Origin: Megalonaias nervosa
Lineage: Eukaryota > Mollusca > Bivalvia > Unionida > Unionidae
Direction: 5' to 3'
Assembly (NCBI GenBank): GCA_016617855.1
Contig: JAECUM010004982.1
Location: 1 to 64,000, forward strand
DNA length: 64,000 bases
This document shows, piece by piece, positions 1-10,033 of the stretch. Position 1 is the first letter of the stretch. Every line of letters starts with the position of its first letter. Both the position numbers and the translations under genes were made by a program. The notes beneath the pieces were generated by a model that was given only the letters and a program-made list of their open reading frames with translations, was not told the DNA's origin and did no database searches.

Positions 1-1105
1 GAACACGAACGCGAATCACATTTTTCATTTAGATTTTCCATGCGCCAAATTTTATAGCGCATACGCATGACGTGCCATTATTCCCCTAGTGTTGAGTAAA
101 GTGACGTCATTGAAGCTGGAAGTGGATAGTATAGTATGTTTTATGCATTCGCGTCCGTGTCACCAGTTTCATTTCTATACAAAGTTTTATGCATTCGCGT
201 TCATGTCCGTGGATAAGTATAGTATGTTTTATGCATTCGCGTTCGTTTCCATAGATTAATGAACATCAATCTATCATACCCAAATCATACAACCGACTAA
301 AAAAAATTTAGGTAAGAGAATAATCTTTTTGGGAGTTAAACATAAATTATACAACAACTAAAAATTTTTTTAGGCAAGAAAGAATAAATCTTTTCGAGGC
401 AGTGGAGTGGCCCTGAACTTACTATCCACACAAACGGACGCGAACGCATAAAACACACGATACCTACTATCCACACAAACGTACGGGAACGCATAAAACA
501 CACCACATATACTATTCACACAAACGTACGCGAACGCATATCACACACATTCTACTATCCACACAAACGAAGGAAGAGAAGAAAAACACACGCATATGTA
601 CTATCCACACAAGCGTACGCGAACGCATATAACACACACTATACTATCCACACAAACGGGAAGAGAATTTAAAAAAATACACTACATATACTATCCACAC
701 AAACGTATGCGAACGCACACAAACACACATTCTACTATCCACACGAAAGGGAAGAGAAGAAAAACACCCATATCTACTATCCACACAAACGTAGGCGAAC
801 GCACACAAACACACATTCTACTATCCACACAGAAGGGTAGAGAAGGAAAAACACACCATATCTACTATCCACACTGAAGGGAAGGGAAAATAACACCCCA
901 TATCTGCTATTAACACAGAAAGGGAAGAAAATAACCCCAATACTTACTATCAACACAGAAGGGAAGGAAAAAAAAACACATTATATACTATCCACATAGT
1001 GTAGGGACAAGGTCTTTTTCATTAAGATAAAACACACATACACATAAACGTACGAGCCCACACAAACACATAAAACGTACGAGGGCAGACAAACACACAC
1101 ACACA
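1..1105. repeat. Left terminal inverted repeat of element 1
   Basis: Read as reverse complement, the right end from 17,391 down to about 16,036 matches this stretch almost base for base. The left arm lacks at least one unit of the internal tandem array that the right arm has, which explains its shorter length. It contains a CRE-like palindrome at 102-109, the tandem array, and a CA-rich tract near 1,090-1,110 where colinearity ends. Beyond that, 1,105-1,140 pairs instead with 15,290-15,345 of the inner right copy. Confidence 0.92.
420..985. repeat. Tandem array inside left terminal repeat
   Basis: The core CTATCCACACAAACG recurs about every 50-60 bases, alternating between units ending GTACGCGAACGCATA-AACACAC and units with GAAGGGAAGAGAAG. 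Apparent open frames through it (YYPHKRTRTH-type peptides) are just the repeat translated. Confidence 0.9.
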
Positions 1106-1253
1106 AACAAACCACAATAAAGGAGTGAGTGTTTATAGTCACACTACTCTACATTCACACAAATTGGCAAGTGAATTAATATCTCTTTTCTAGAGTATTG
1201 GGGTAGCCCTAAAAAGGGCTGTTTTTGTTGACGGGGAGTGATGGCAATCTTTT

Positions 1254-1688
1254 TTACTGTCTAAGATTGTGTTCCCGTCTGGCGGCAGGCTTATCTATAC
1301 GATACGGCCTGCTTCTGCGGAAAGAGAAGGAGAACTCTTTGGTGTCCACACGACAGTCAACAAAACCTCTGTCTGGTTCTTGCTCCTGCAGCTGTTGCTG
1401 CTGCTGCTGTTGTTGCTGTTCTCTCTGCTTCTGAAGTCTGTACTTCTTTGTCCATTCTTCTTGTTCTTTCTTGATATCTTATCTGAAGACCTCTTCTATC
1501 AGGTCATGGGCTATTGATAACATCCTGACTTTCTCTGTCTCTTCAGGTTTCGGTATCAGGTTTAGCCTGACATGATGTAAATTGACGTAAGCTTCGTTCA
1601 GCTTGTCTAGTCTGGAAGGCATGTTCATAGGTTGACGAGTCAACAGTGGATGGCCAGACTGAAGACCAATCCGCTTTATATGGTTCAA
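1254..1688 (-). pseudogene. Hypothetical protein with polyglutamine tract, interrupted by TAA
   Basis: I do not recognise this protein. The minus-strand frame runs from about 1,688 (TTG; first ATG a little inside) through a charged helical segment, meets a TAA at 1,479-1,481, and stays open in the same frame to a TAA at 1,254-1,256. The second half has a KK/EQ-rich stretch, then a run of nine glutamines (about 1,390-1,425), then a basic tail. It is the element gene nearest the left terminal repeat. The leucine-rich plus-strand frames here are its antisense. Coding status rests on length and amphipathic composition only. Confidence 0.4.
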
Positions 1689-1889
1689 ACGCGGACGCGA
1701 TAGAAAACATCCCTATTCGGCTTTAGTGTCGAAACGTTATGATAGCGAATGTCATGGTGAGGGATAGAGAGAAGTCAAAGAGTATATATTCACAGTGCTT
1801 TTTGAAAACAAACAACAGACACATTGTTTTGCAAAACACAAGATTTTTTTATTCAACAAACAACTAACCACTAACAAGTAACAATAATA

Positions 1890-2436
1890 TCAAACAAACT
1901 TTTTCTGACAAGGTTGACAACGTTGTGAAATTATGTGAGATTTCCACTGATGGAAGTCATGAGGCCATTGATGTACAATACGTTTCCTAGCTAAAGACAA
2001 GAGATAACCATTATGGTCACAAAACCATCGATCTACTTTTTCATCGTTTCTAGAAGAGTGACGATCAAAATAAGTCACTAAATGTTTTAACGGATATCCA
2101 AGACTGCGTTGATAAAGAAAACACATACAATATTGCCCACACACCATGGAATCTGTGCCTTGTAATTTCACATTATTGAATCGTGTCGTCTGGGCATTTC
2201 TTCTCATAAAGTCAATGATGTGGTCTTCCAAAGGGGGTAATCCATACTAATCAAAATACGCCACACAGTCCTCTTGAGGGAAATAGATGGCTACCCAGTG
2301 GGTTCCTGTTGATGACATAAGCTTGATGGTCTTGAGGTTTGCGATGAGGTAGTTCATCTTTAGCACACACGACAGGATTCCAAGAAGCAGTGTACGAACT
2401 GTTGTTCAAAAGGTAATAAAGTTCCCAGGTATCCAT
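1890..2436 (-). pseudogene. Adenain-like cysteine protease (maturation protease), broken
   Basis: Adenain-like proteases cleave capsid precursors during virion maturation in Polintons/adintoviruses. The ATG at 2,434-2,436 starts an N-terminal part (MDTWELYYLL). The conserved GxHW region with the catalytic His lies near 2,280-2,310 but is split between frames. The C-terminal part contains the catalytic Cys in the motif DSMVCGQYC (around 2,130-2,160), followed by FLYQRSLG, typical of the family. Two lesions are visible: a frameshift near 2,305 and an in-frame TAG near 2,250. Total length (about 180 residues) fits the family. The product would be truncated and inactive. Confidence 0.8.
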
Positions 2437-2455
2437 TTTTGTTTTCTTGTTTGTT

Positions 2456-2938
2456 TCACAGGTAATGATAAGTCATCAATTCAATTCTGACTTTTTGTTT
2501 GAAAATCTCTGTCAAGTAACCGTTTCTTCGTTTCGTCTCCTCACTCTGGGCTAAGAGAGCTTCGATTCGATAGATCTCTAGAGTAGTCAATGGAGGGCAG
2601 GAATGATCACGCAAGCCTTTATACTACTCATGCAACACTGCTTCTTCCGAGATGAAACTCCAAGCTTCGTCCAGACACTCGTCCAATTTTTCTTCTTGAC
2701 TCATCATCAGACATTTATCGTGTTGAATTTGACTGGGATGATCGTTTTCACATCCAGAGCAATCTTTCTTGGGCAATTCCGTAATTTTATCCGACAGGTG
2801 TTTAGCAAAACAGGACACTAATTGTTGTTCATGTTCTGGCCATCTGGACGTGACCACCTTGTCCTCTTCGTCTTTGTCTTGGGGTTCTGCTTTCACGGTT
2901 TCCTCCCATTCCATTTCCAAAGATTCTCTACTGTTCAA
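2456..2938 (-). pseudogene. Hypothetical acidic protein, interrupted by TAG
   Basis: Not recognised. The frame is open from the end of the capsid gene. The likely ATG is at 2,914 (MEWEETVKAEPQ), the first half is rich in Asp/Glu/Lys with a few cysteines, and a TAG lies at 2,624-2,626. The same frame then stays open for about 55 codons (charged, helical) to a TGA at 2,456-2,458, 20 bases before the protease ATG. Tight packing between capsid and protease genes suggests an element gene, but no function can be assigned. Confidence 0.45.
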
Positions 2939-2964
2939 AGAGGGATAAGAGTCTTCCGTAGCTT

Positions 2965-4277
2965 CTAATAGTCTAGAATGACTTCTCTCAAACTGTTGAT
3001 TTCTATGGTATTATCGAATTCGGCATACAGGATGACGTTGACCGTCTCGGTGAGAGCTTCTGCAAACTGATGTTCCACACGCAGTTGACCGGATTTTATA
3101 GGGTAGAAATGTCCCTCATCGCTGCCTTGGTCTGGAGTGAAATCAAAGGCCCACAAAGTGTAACCTCCTACATAATCTTCGTACGAAATGCTGTGAGTGG
3201 TGTTGGTTCCTAGCTGTCCGGTAGCTTCGTACAGTGACAAGTACGATCTCAAGTAATTCTTCTGGGCAAAGTTAGGTTCGAAGGGTCTGGTACACAAGGT
3301 CTTGCCATCGCGACTGACTTCGATCTTGGACACTTTGTAGTGCTTAAACTGGAAAGGATTTTGATCATGGACTCCGTTGAGGGCTGCGTTGCTGACGATA
3401 CCAATGATTAAACGTTTGGGTAACTGTCCTTGGAACAGATGACCTTCGATCTTGGATCGGAGTCCAGCAGCAATGGTGAAAGTTTTCACTTCTACGCGTC
3501 GTATCGGATACTTGGCGGTCGTTCTGCTCAAAGTTTGACTGATGTCGTTTCCCGCTAGGTAACACTTCCACGCAGCGCCCGTAAAGTCTGGCTTCTTGAA
3601 TGATGTTTTTGTACTCGTTGGCATGAGCCATCAAATGGAAAGCGACACTGCTGTGATTGAGTCTAAGGCGAATATCCACTCCGTTCAGCAAATAATTTTC
3701 TTGCAACCACATGTCTAAATGTAAGCGATCCATCAGTTCTAAACTACGATCTTGCAGGATTTTCCTTCGAAGGTCGTTAAAGCCCACATTGTGAGGATCG
3801 TCATCTGCTGTCAGGGCTGAGTCGTTAAACTTGTTCTCACCTGCGATGTCAGGTTTCCAAACCACGCAAGCATCCAGATGAGTGTTCTTGGCCTCTTTTC
3901 CGTACGTCAAGATATTTTCCAGGTACGCTCGGTAAGGGTAAGTATCCATGTTACTGCTGACCAGTTTGTTATTCAAGTACAAATCCACTTCGCTGAACAA
4001 GGAATGCATGAAATTGTTGACGGGAGCTACTCTAGCATCGTCTCCCGGATTGGTGTTGTCCGTTTTGATCACTTTGAGTTTCAGGTACAAGTAACTGCTA
4101 TTCAGATCGATCTTCGGGCTGTCTTTTAATTTCAAACTCGATGGGAGCTGAATCCGTCAAAGAGGAGACGGGATGAAATTCGACCCATTGGGATTCTTGG
4201 ATCGTCATCATGGTGGGTGGCATGGCAAACAGATCCAGTTCCAACTTGGAACAGGCTCAAAACTCTCGGTGCATCAT
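2965..4277 (-). pseudogene. Major capsid protein (Polinton PY, F54H12.2-like), frameshifted
   Basis: The double-jelly-roll capsid protein builds the virion shell; invertebrate genome annotations often list it as F54H12.2-like. The first usable start is the ATG at 4,223 (MPPTMMTIQESQWVEFHP), with an ATG at 4,277 separated from it by a TGA. Diagnostic stretches are LNNKLVSSNMDTYPYRAYLE near 3,950, TAKYPIRRVEVKTFTI near 3,490, and NVILYAEFDNTIEI near the C-terminus. Reading frame changes near 4,133 and again near 3,560. The length of about 430 residues if read across breaks is close to the usual size. Its neighbours (core-like protein, penton) are the normal ones for this family. Confidence 0.88.
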
Positions 4278-4303
4278 TTTCTGTCTGTAATTTTTTTTAA
4301 TAA

Positions 4304-4603
4304 TCAAAACTCGGCAGCGTCCAGAGCATTTATAGGAGTTTCTCGTCGGCCAAAAATGTCTTTGCCCGTTTGAAGCAAAACATTTTTGCCTGCTCTCAAG
4401 AAAGCTTCTTTGGGGTTTTGTTTGTCAATGATGACATTGTGGAGAAATTCTTTGCCTTGCGTCAACGCGGCATCTTTCAAGGGGTGCAATCCCCGTGTCA
4501 CCGTCGGTTTCAAAATAGGAACCACTGTACGAGAGGCCGATTTTAGCATATCTCCTAAACCATGTCCTCGTTGTCGAGCGACTCCTTGGCACACAGGATA
4601 CAT
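4304..4603 (-). CDS. Small basic virion-like protein with GHGLG motif
   Basis: An intact 99-residue frame from the ATG at 4,601-4,603. The N-terminus is MYPVCQGVARQRGHGLGD, followed by basic helical sequence rich in Lys/Arg and Ala. Short proteins with a YPxxxGxxRQRGxGLG start commonly sit between penton and capsid genes in invertebrate Polintons and are thought to be virion/core components (adenovirus pX-like has been suggested). The role is inferred from position and composition. This is one of only two structural genes of the element with no visible lesion. Confidence 0.65.
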   Translation of the reverse strand: MYPVCQGVARQRGHGLGDMLKSASRTVVPILKPTVTRGLHPLKDAALTQGKEFLHNVIIDKQNPKEAFLRAGKNVLLQTGKDIFGRRETPINALDAAEF

Positions 4604-4616
4604 GACTGACAAGGGG

Positions 4617-5445
4617 TTAGAGTAATCGTTTTCGAAAATGGAGTTTCACTGTAACTATCCCTTTGGTAAATGGAATATTTTGTCCTAGATCTCCTTTTAT
4701 AGTAATGTTGACAGTGTCGAAATATGACTTACTGACGGGTAAATAGTGAGGATGTACAAATTCGCGGTGAACGTGATAGGTGTTTCCACCTTCCTCGTCA
4801 GCGACTGTGGCAGAATCCACTTTGAAAGGAATGACACGCAGTAACGGTACGGAGGTGTGTCCCACCACGTTGTACTCCACCACATCGGAATACACAAAAA
4901 TCAAATTCAGTCCTTGGTTCATTTCTACAGGGAATCGAAAATATTTCGCAAAATCCAAGTTACTGGTCATGGATGGTATTTCGTTTTTCATCTTGATCAA
5001 CCTGGTGTCTCCACCCAAAATTTCATACAATTCAGGACAAAATGTAATGGCCAATACTTTGTCCTCTGAAAATTTGATGAGTAGGAGACGAGCTATTCTG
5101 TGGTACTCGAGGGTGATACTTTTTCTAGTTCTCTCCAAGGCTTTGGCAAACACGGCTTTGAATTTGGTACCAATCGTGTTCACCAAATGTTGTCCGCTAA
5201 AATAATAACCTGCAGGAATAGTCAACAGATAGGTGAATCGTTTAGTTTTGGGGTCTTGTGTTTTCATAGAGTCACTTGCAGCGGTGCGTAGGGTGAATCA
5301 TTTCCACCAAAGCCACTTCCCAATGGGCTTCGTGATCCAATTGGATGGCCTGAGGTAATCTGGCCATGTAACAGCATATGGTGTTTTGGGGAAACACCTC
5401 CATGGAACTGTCACTGGGTAACGTTAAGTAAAATTGGTTTTTCAT
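4617..5445 (-). pseudogene. Minor capsid/penton protein (Polinton PX), frameshifted
   Basis: The single-jelly-roll penton protein occupies capsid vertices. The ATG at 5,443-5,445 gives MKNQFYLTLPSDSSMEVFP, the usual N-terminus of this family. The C-terminal part carries the hallmark segments VVGHTSVPLLRVIPF (near 4,830), HPHYLPVSKSYFDTV (near 4,740) and a terminal VKLHFRKR. The frame changes near 5,285, shortly after VALVEMIHP. The total of about 275 residues is normal for the family. It lies directly upstream of the small basic protein and the major capsid gene. Confidence 0.85.
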
Positions 5446-5838
5446 AACTCCAGAGTTCTAGTGTCCGAGGGGTCGCTGATAGTCAGAGGAGTGTCTAAAA
5501 GAGGATGGTTAGGGTGACTGTTGGAAGGGGGACTGACGTTGGACGCAAGGCTCCCGTTGTTGTTCCCGTTCGAAGAATATTTCAGGGACGGATTGGGAAG
5601 AAGGTAACCGATGCAACTGCTGAGTAAAATGGACCACAATTGTCTCCTTGTTGCAAACTCAAATTGGCAATGGCAGCACCGATAACACAATACACCACAA
5701 AAATCTGGTAGAAAAAGACGATTTGCGTTTTAGGCACACGTTCTCCACACCCACAAGGGTTGTTTTTGTAGATCTTGCAGAGAAGAACAGGGGGAAAGAT
5801 GTGGTTACTGCGGTAGCTGAAGCTGTGTTGAAGGGCAT
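5442..5838 (-). pseudogene. Small Cys-containing membrane protein, frameshifted
   Basis: A short protein with a cysteine cluster (CGCGERVPKTQ, near 5,740), then a transmembrane helix (IVFFYQIFVVYCVIGAAIANLS), then after a frame change near 5,640 a second hydrophobic segment (LWSILLSSCIGYLLPNPSL) and a Ser/Asn/Pro-rich tail ending in TRTLEL. Two-helix proteins of this form recur beside Polinton penton genes; their role is unknown. The possible ATG at 5,836-5,838 is in yet another frame, so the N-terminus is uncertain. The 3' end overlaps the penton start by four bases. Confidence 0.55.
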
Positions 5839-5843
5839 GATGG

Positions 5844-6990
5844 TCACTTCTTTTTATAGTTGATGATTTGCGAAGCGTCGATCCTAGAGTCAAAACTGGG
5901 AGGATATCCTTTCCACGTACTTTGACTTCTTTGAAACGTTTTTTTTTCCCACTTTACGAGTTCTTTGATCAAGAATGCTTTCTATCTCGTACACTTCGTC
6001 TTTTTTTTTTTTTTGGTCACACGTTGTAATTCGGGCAAGTAAAACGTTCCTTTTAACACTTCCCCGTTCATGTCTTCCAATTAATAGACGGGAGGATGAC
6101 GACCACGCACTCGTTCAGTGACACGAAACAATTCGGTGGTCCAGTTGGGTAAGTAACTTTTGTCGAAAGTCCGTTTGGTTTTGCCAATACGCACCCAATC
6201 GCCTGCTGCCAACACTCCAGCTTTCTTTGGGACAGTAACCGTTGGGGACGTACCAAACATGCGCTGGAAGACGGTCACTTCGTTGTCGGGAGTCACTTCT
6301 TGGGGGGCACGTCCGATGCTTCGATGGTAAGATTGGTTGTACGCTTGGACGAGGTACGGTAAGACGTCGATGTACTTGAGAGTGTGTTGATGCGTAAAAT
6401 ATTTCCACATGCGTTCTTACAAGGTGCGTTGAAAACGTTCCACGATGCTGTCTTTGGTTTCGGGATTCTCGGTGGTGAAAAAATGAATGTCACGTTTCTT
6501 CAATTCTTTTTGGAAAGCTAGGTTCAGAAATTCGGTGCCTTTGTCGGTTTGCCATCGAAGAGGGTGACGACCGCTTTGTTTCAACACCAGTTTGAGGGCT
6601 CGCACTAACTCACTGCTCGATTTGGAAGTCAGTGGCACGACCCAAGCAAATTTGGAAAAGACGTCGATGACACAAAACAAATATTTGTAGCCTCGATTGT
6701 AGGTGACTAAATGAGAGACATCGGCTAAATCAGCTTGCCATTGATGATCGATGCCCTCCACTCGGGTGCAACTTCTGGAAAAATTTTCGTCGAATGGGTT
6801 TGTGTGAGATGTACGTGGCTTGTTCTTGTAACCACCGTTGCACATGAGGTAAACGGATACTTTTCAGTCGAGTTTTGGCAGCACAATACAATTTCTGAAC
6901 TCCTCCGTAACCTGCGGGATGGGCTGGATCGTAGTAAATGCTGGCTAACACCTTCTAAATCTTTTTTGATAAGTGATCCACTCTTCACTG
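5844..6990 (-). pseudogene. Retroviral-type integrase with C-terminal chromodomain, broken
   Basis: Polinton integrase inserts the element into host DNA. The N-terminal segment (DPAHPAGYGGVQKLY, near 6,920) is in one frame. The catalytic core is in another, with the DDE residues visible: Asp in WQADLADV (near 6,740), Asp in WQTDKGTEFLN (near 6,545) and Glu in KDSIVERFQ (near 6,440), spaced about 35 residues. A TAA at 6,417-6,419 precedes the rest of the core and an SH3-like domain (AAGDWVRIGK). A second TAA lies at 6,081-6,083. A chromodomain follows (VYEIESILDQ near 5,990, then in another frame GYPPSFDSR near 5,885), ending at 5,844. The catalytic triad is kept although the frame is broken at least four times. 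The 6,945-7,658 region could be its N-terminal extension. Confidence 0.9.
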
Positions 6991-7658
6991 ATGCTACCCT
7001 GAATGGGACGAGGGGGTGGTTTAGAAGCGGTTTTACGTGTCCGATGTGCCACGGGTGTAGAAGTTGAAGGTGGTGGTGGTGGTGGTGGTGGTGGTGGTAA
7101 TGGGATGGCTTTGGTCTTCTTTTCTTTTTTCACTTATGGTTTCCCTTCTTTCTTTGTCACTTCTGTCGAAGGAGGAATGGACATCATCTTTTTAACCCAA
7201 GCTTTAAGTTCTTCTCGTTGGGGTGTAGGGGAAGGGGTCAACAAGGACGCTGCAGTCTTACTAGGGATGGGAGCTGCTGACGGTGTTTGAAAGACTGCTC
7301 GTGCCTCTTCTTCCTCAGGCATCCGTGGGGTTGCGTCTGTCTTGACCGCTGGGGATGGTGTTGATGGACTTTTCATCAGAGTCTTAAAATCTTTCAGAGT
7401 GGGTAGAGCTGTTTCGTCTAAAGCTTTCTGGTGAAAGAGTTGTAGTCGTTGCAACAATTGACCGTACCGTTGCGATTTCCCGTTTCTGACAAATCGCTGC
7501 GATCCATGGACGATTGCAATTCGTGTTGTAACTGTGACATCTCGGTCAAATGAGGATTGGGAGGTAAATGCGGGGTCCGTTGTTCTTGCCAACGATGGTA
7601 TTCCATCCATCGTTTGTAAGGGACTAAAGTCAGTTTTCGTCCTTCCTTCAGAGTTCAA
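6945..7658 (-). pseudogene. Helical/proline-rich protein upstream of integrase, broken
   Basis: Function unknown. The N-terminal part contains MEYHRWQEQRTPHLPPN and a helical stretch near 7,500-7,600. After a frame change near 7,470 come LLQRLQLFHQKAL and a Ser/Thr/Pro-rich linker. A TAA at 7,134-7,136 interrupts the frame, which then continues with KKEKKTK and a run of ten prolines (7,067-7,096) to 6,945. Such helical plus low-complexity proteins often precede Polinton integrases. The fixed position suggests either a separate virion or gag-like protein or an extension of the integrase. The proline run is a GGT/GTGG repeat on the plus strand. Confidence 0.5.
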
Positions 7659-7721
7659 GGGTCACATCTGAGATTGTTTGACTCCAGAGTCCTCCTTTTA
7701 TCTTCTTGGACCTTTTTATCT

Positions 7722-8174
7722 TCATCCCAGGATGTTTCCCACCGTTCCCAATACTCCTTTCAGCAAGGGTCCTCCTATTGTTCCCATTACTCCTTTCAGC
7801 AACATGGGCAAAAAGGGCAAAATTCCTCCGCGTTGCACCAACATCTTTTTCTTTTGACCAATGGGTATTTTCTTTTGGACCATTTGGCGAAGAACGTGTC
7901 TATGTTTGGCTAAGCATTCTTTCTGGTATTTAGACAGAGGTATTGTGCCTTTCAAGACATTCAGACAACATTCGCACACGGTATCGATGATGTCTTTGGA
8001 GGTAGTTTGAATGAGTTTTTTTCGCATGGGTGGAGGATCATTGGACAGGACGGAAAACATGTCCCAATGTTTGGCTAAACGAGGGGGCAATCCTTTTCTT
8101 TTTCCTTTTCCTTTTCTGTTTTGAACAGAAGAAGGAACACGATGGTAACGGTGTGTATTTCTTGGATGGGACAT
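7722..8174 (-). CDS. Basic protein with hydrophobic Gly/Leu tail (pVI-like candidate)
   Basis: An intact frame of 150 residues from the ATG at 8,172-8,174. The N-terminus is strongly basic (NRKGKGKRKG). The middle has a conserved-looking DIIDTVCECCLNVLKG segment followed by KYQKECLAKHRHVLRQM. The C-terminus is a glycine/leucine-rich hydrophobic tail (LPFLPMLLKGVMG onward). Proteins with this layout are frequent in invertebrate Polintons and have been compared with membrane-active minor capsid proteins; this is inference. A TATA box lies about 55 bases upstream of the ATG (8,231-8,237). Confidence 0.65.
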   Translation of the reverse strand: MSHPRNTHRYHRVPSSVQNRKGKGKRKGLPPRLAKHWDMFSVLSNDPPPMRKKLIQTTSKDIIDTVCECCLNVLKGTIPLSKYQKECLAKHRHVLRQMVQKKIPIGQKKKMLVQRGGILPFLPMLLKGVMGTIGGPLLKGVLGTVGNILG

Positions 8175-8230
8175 CTTTTGGGCGTTCAGCAGCACAAAAA
8201 CACTGATCCCTATTGTTTGCCTCAGGTCTT

Positions 8231-8237
8231 TTTTATA
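8231..8237 (-). promoter_or_regulatory. TATA box for the 7,722-8,174 gene
   Basis: TATAAAA on the minus strand, about 57 bases from the ATG. It overlaps the stop codon of the small upstream frame. Confidence 0.5.
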
Positions 8238-8370
8238 CTGGAATGCGTCGCCACTGATTGTCTTTACGTCGTATCAACTTGATGACAGGTATCACTCGAC
8301 GTTGAGGAGTTCGCAACGGACTATATCGGGACAGTTCTTGCTTGGACAAATCCAGTTAACTCTGTAACAT
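8233..8370 (-). pseudogene. Possible small basic peptide with early TAA
   Basis: An ATG at 8,368-8,370 is followed after three codons by a TAA (8,356-8,358). The same frame then stays open for 40 codons: LDLSKQELSRYSPLRTPQRR then VIPVIKLIRRKDNQWRR, basic and regular in composition, ending with a TAA at 8,233-8,235. It fills the gap between two packed genes. Not recognised; it could be a fifth small virion-like protein or chance. Confidence 0.3.
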
Positions 8371-8382
8371 GCCCGATCTTTC

Positions 8383-8959
8383 TTAGACTTCAATTTTGGG
8401 GGCAGGTACTTTGTGAGCAGCGGCCACTGCCGCTAAAGAGGAAGAGGGTGTCACCGCTGAAGGAGAAGTTTTTGAAGACGCTCTCTTGCGAGTAGAAGCT
8501 GTTTTCTGCGGACTTTTCTTTTTCTTTTTCTGTGGCTGTGACCTGGTCTTGACACCGTTGCTCTTTTTCGTTTTCTTCTGGGTACGTCTGGGAGTGGCTT
8601 TTTCTTGGGAACAACTTTGGGGGCATTGGGATCCCATTTTAAGAGAGAACGATTGATGACACCTCCTAGAGAACAGCTACCTCCAGGTTTCAAAATGATT
8701 TGCTTTTTGGTTTGTGTGTCGATGCGAGGATCGGCCAGTTGCGTCAAGGCGACTTTGTTTCTGTCAAAAAAGCGTTTGGTTTGATGTGGAACCTGAATGA
8801 TGCCTTGCAGTAAATGACGTGCTGTCACCGTAAACCATCGTAAGACTTCTTTGAGACTAGCTTCTAAGACACGAGCACGTATCTGTGGATTTTTTCGCGA
8901 CTGATACCGTACAAGGCACGAATCAATTTGATGGGAAGATGAGACTGAAGGGACGTCAT
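8383..8959 (-). pseudogene. Lysine/arginine-rich core-like protein, frameshifted
   Basis: A likely DNA-condensing or core protein. The ATG at 8,957-8,959 (MTSLQSHLPIKLIRALYG) follows a TATA box by about 40 bases. The frame changes in an A-run near 8,888, after which RHLLQGIIQ and DRNKVALTQLADPRIDTQ appear. It changes again near 8,600 into a Lys/Ser/Ala-rich tail (KKKKKSPQKTASTRKRASS, then an Ala-rich end) resembling histone H1-like tails. Both breaks fall near short homopolymers. The core role is inferred from composition and from its position beside the packaging ATPase. Confidence 0.55.
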
Positions 8960-8996
8960 GTTGACGATGTGTGAGACAGAGCCAAAGTGACCGAGG

Positions 8997-9003
8997 TTTT
9001 TAT
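8997..9003 (-). promoter_or_regulatory. TATA box for the core-like gene
   Basis: TATAAAA on the minus strand, about 40 bases before the ATG at 8,959. It overlaps the inferred end of the ATPase gene. Confidence 0.5.
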
Positions 9004-9756
9004 AGATTTTTTTTGGTGGTTGTGGTAAAGTCGGCGACGGGGACGTGTACACGACAGGCCCTCCGTCTTGGCACCAGTGGTGAAACAGATGGGTACGAAA
9101 TCGCAAATAATCGGGGGTGGTGGATTTTAAATCCACGAGTAAATAAGTGTGTGGGATTTGAGTGGCATCGTCGTATGCATGAGTCAGCCAAGGAGTTCCT
9201 AACTGTTTGACTAAGACTTGCACTTGCGATTTATCTCCAGGGCTTTTAAACAAGACCACATAATGAGCATTGAGACTGATGGTGCGATGGGCTTTACTTT
9301 GTTGAAACAAATTTTGAGTGATGTAAATGACACTGGCATTACGACGATGCCCTTTGCGCTTAAACCAGAGTTTGATTTCTTCTTCGTCTTCTCCTAACAT
9401 GTCATCAAAGATGACCAAATGGGTTTGACTAGGGTAAGACACCGTCCCGTTGTCTTCGCCAGGAATGCCTTCCACAAACACGATGGAATCGCCTTGAGTT
9501 TCTCGCAGAAGGCTGTACGCCGATTGCCACTCTTTGTAACACCACACGATGCGTTGAGAGGGACGTTCGATTTCAAATGATGTTTATGTTCGATCAAACG
9601 TTTGACAAATTCGGTTTTGCCTGAACCGCTCTGTGCAGCAATGAGCACGTTAAAGGGATGGCGAAGATACAAGTCCTCCCAACTAGCACGATCTAAGTGT
9701 TCGTCAATCATTTTGAAAGTGGAGGAAGAGGGAGCAGAGACCGTAGAGGTAGCCAT
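9000..9756 (-). pseudogene. FtsK/HerA-type (A32-like) packaging ATPase, frameshifted
   Basis: This ATPase pumps the genome into capsids. The ATG at 9,754-9,756 gives MATSTVSAPSSSTFKMIDEH. The Walker A AAQSGSGKT is near 9,640. After a frame change near 9,550 come the Walker B LVIFDDML (near 9,410), HRRNASVIYITQNLFQQSK with the conserved Gln, and KSPGDKSQVQVLVKQL. A second slip in an A-run near 9,010 carries the open frame past the probable stop at 9,000-9,002 to 8,864. A TATA box lies at 9,812-9,819. The size of about 250 residues is normal. Catalytic motifs are intact but not in one frame. Confidence 0.9.
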
Positions 9757-9811
9757 AATAGTAGTAGTGTGAGGAATGTCACTTTTGACACGAAGACAGA
9801 CAAGACAAGAG

Positions 9812-9819
9812 TTTTTATA
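9812..9819 (-). promoter_or_regulatory. TATA box for the packaging ATPase
   Basis: TATAAAAA on the minus strand, about 56 bases upstream of the ATPase ATG. The 9,757-10,033 stretch around it has no convincing gene. Confidence 0.5.
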
Positions 9820-10033
9820 CTTTTTTCAGGACACGTTTATTGTCATCTTTAATTGTGAACAACACGAAAGACAAAAATACATAAAACGAAATGGTTAAGT
9901 TCATGAATAAAAGATACATCAAGACGATCATAGTGGAATATAAACAAGTCTCTGTACAACATGTTTGTTTTTCAAAAATGTGGTGTCCTAGGGACAGTGT
10001 GTAATGTTCTTAGAGTCTCTACACTGGGCAAGG

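Noticed and set aside
596..877. 93-codon open frame in the left terminal repeat (and its mirror at 16,298-16,750)
   Set aside because: It is the tandem array translated; the same peptide repeats with every unit and no other coding sign is present.
420..985. CRISPR-like regularly spaced repeats
   Set aside because: Spacers are themselves repeats, the array is mirrored at the other end of the element, and the context is eukaryotic.
1225..1517. Leucine/cysteine-rich plus-strand frames
   Set aside because: Antisense of the CAG-type polyglutamine tract of the minus-strand gene.
7003..7290. Glycine-rich plus-strand frame
   Set aside because: Antisense of the polyproline run in the minus-strand gene upstream of integrase.
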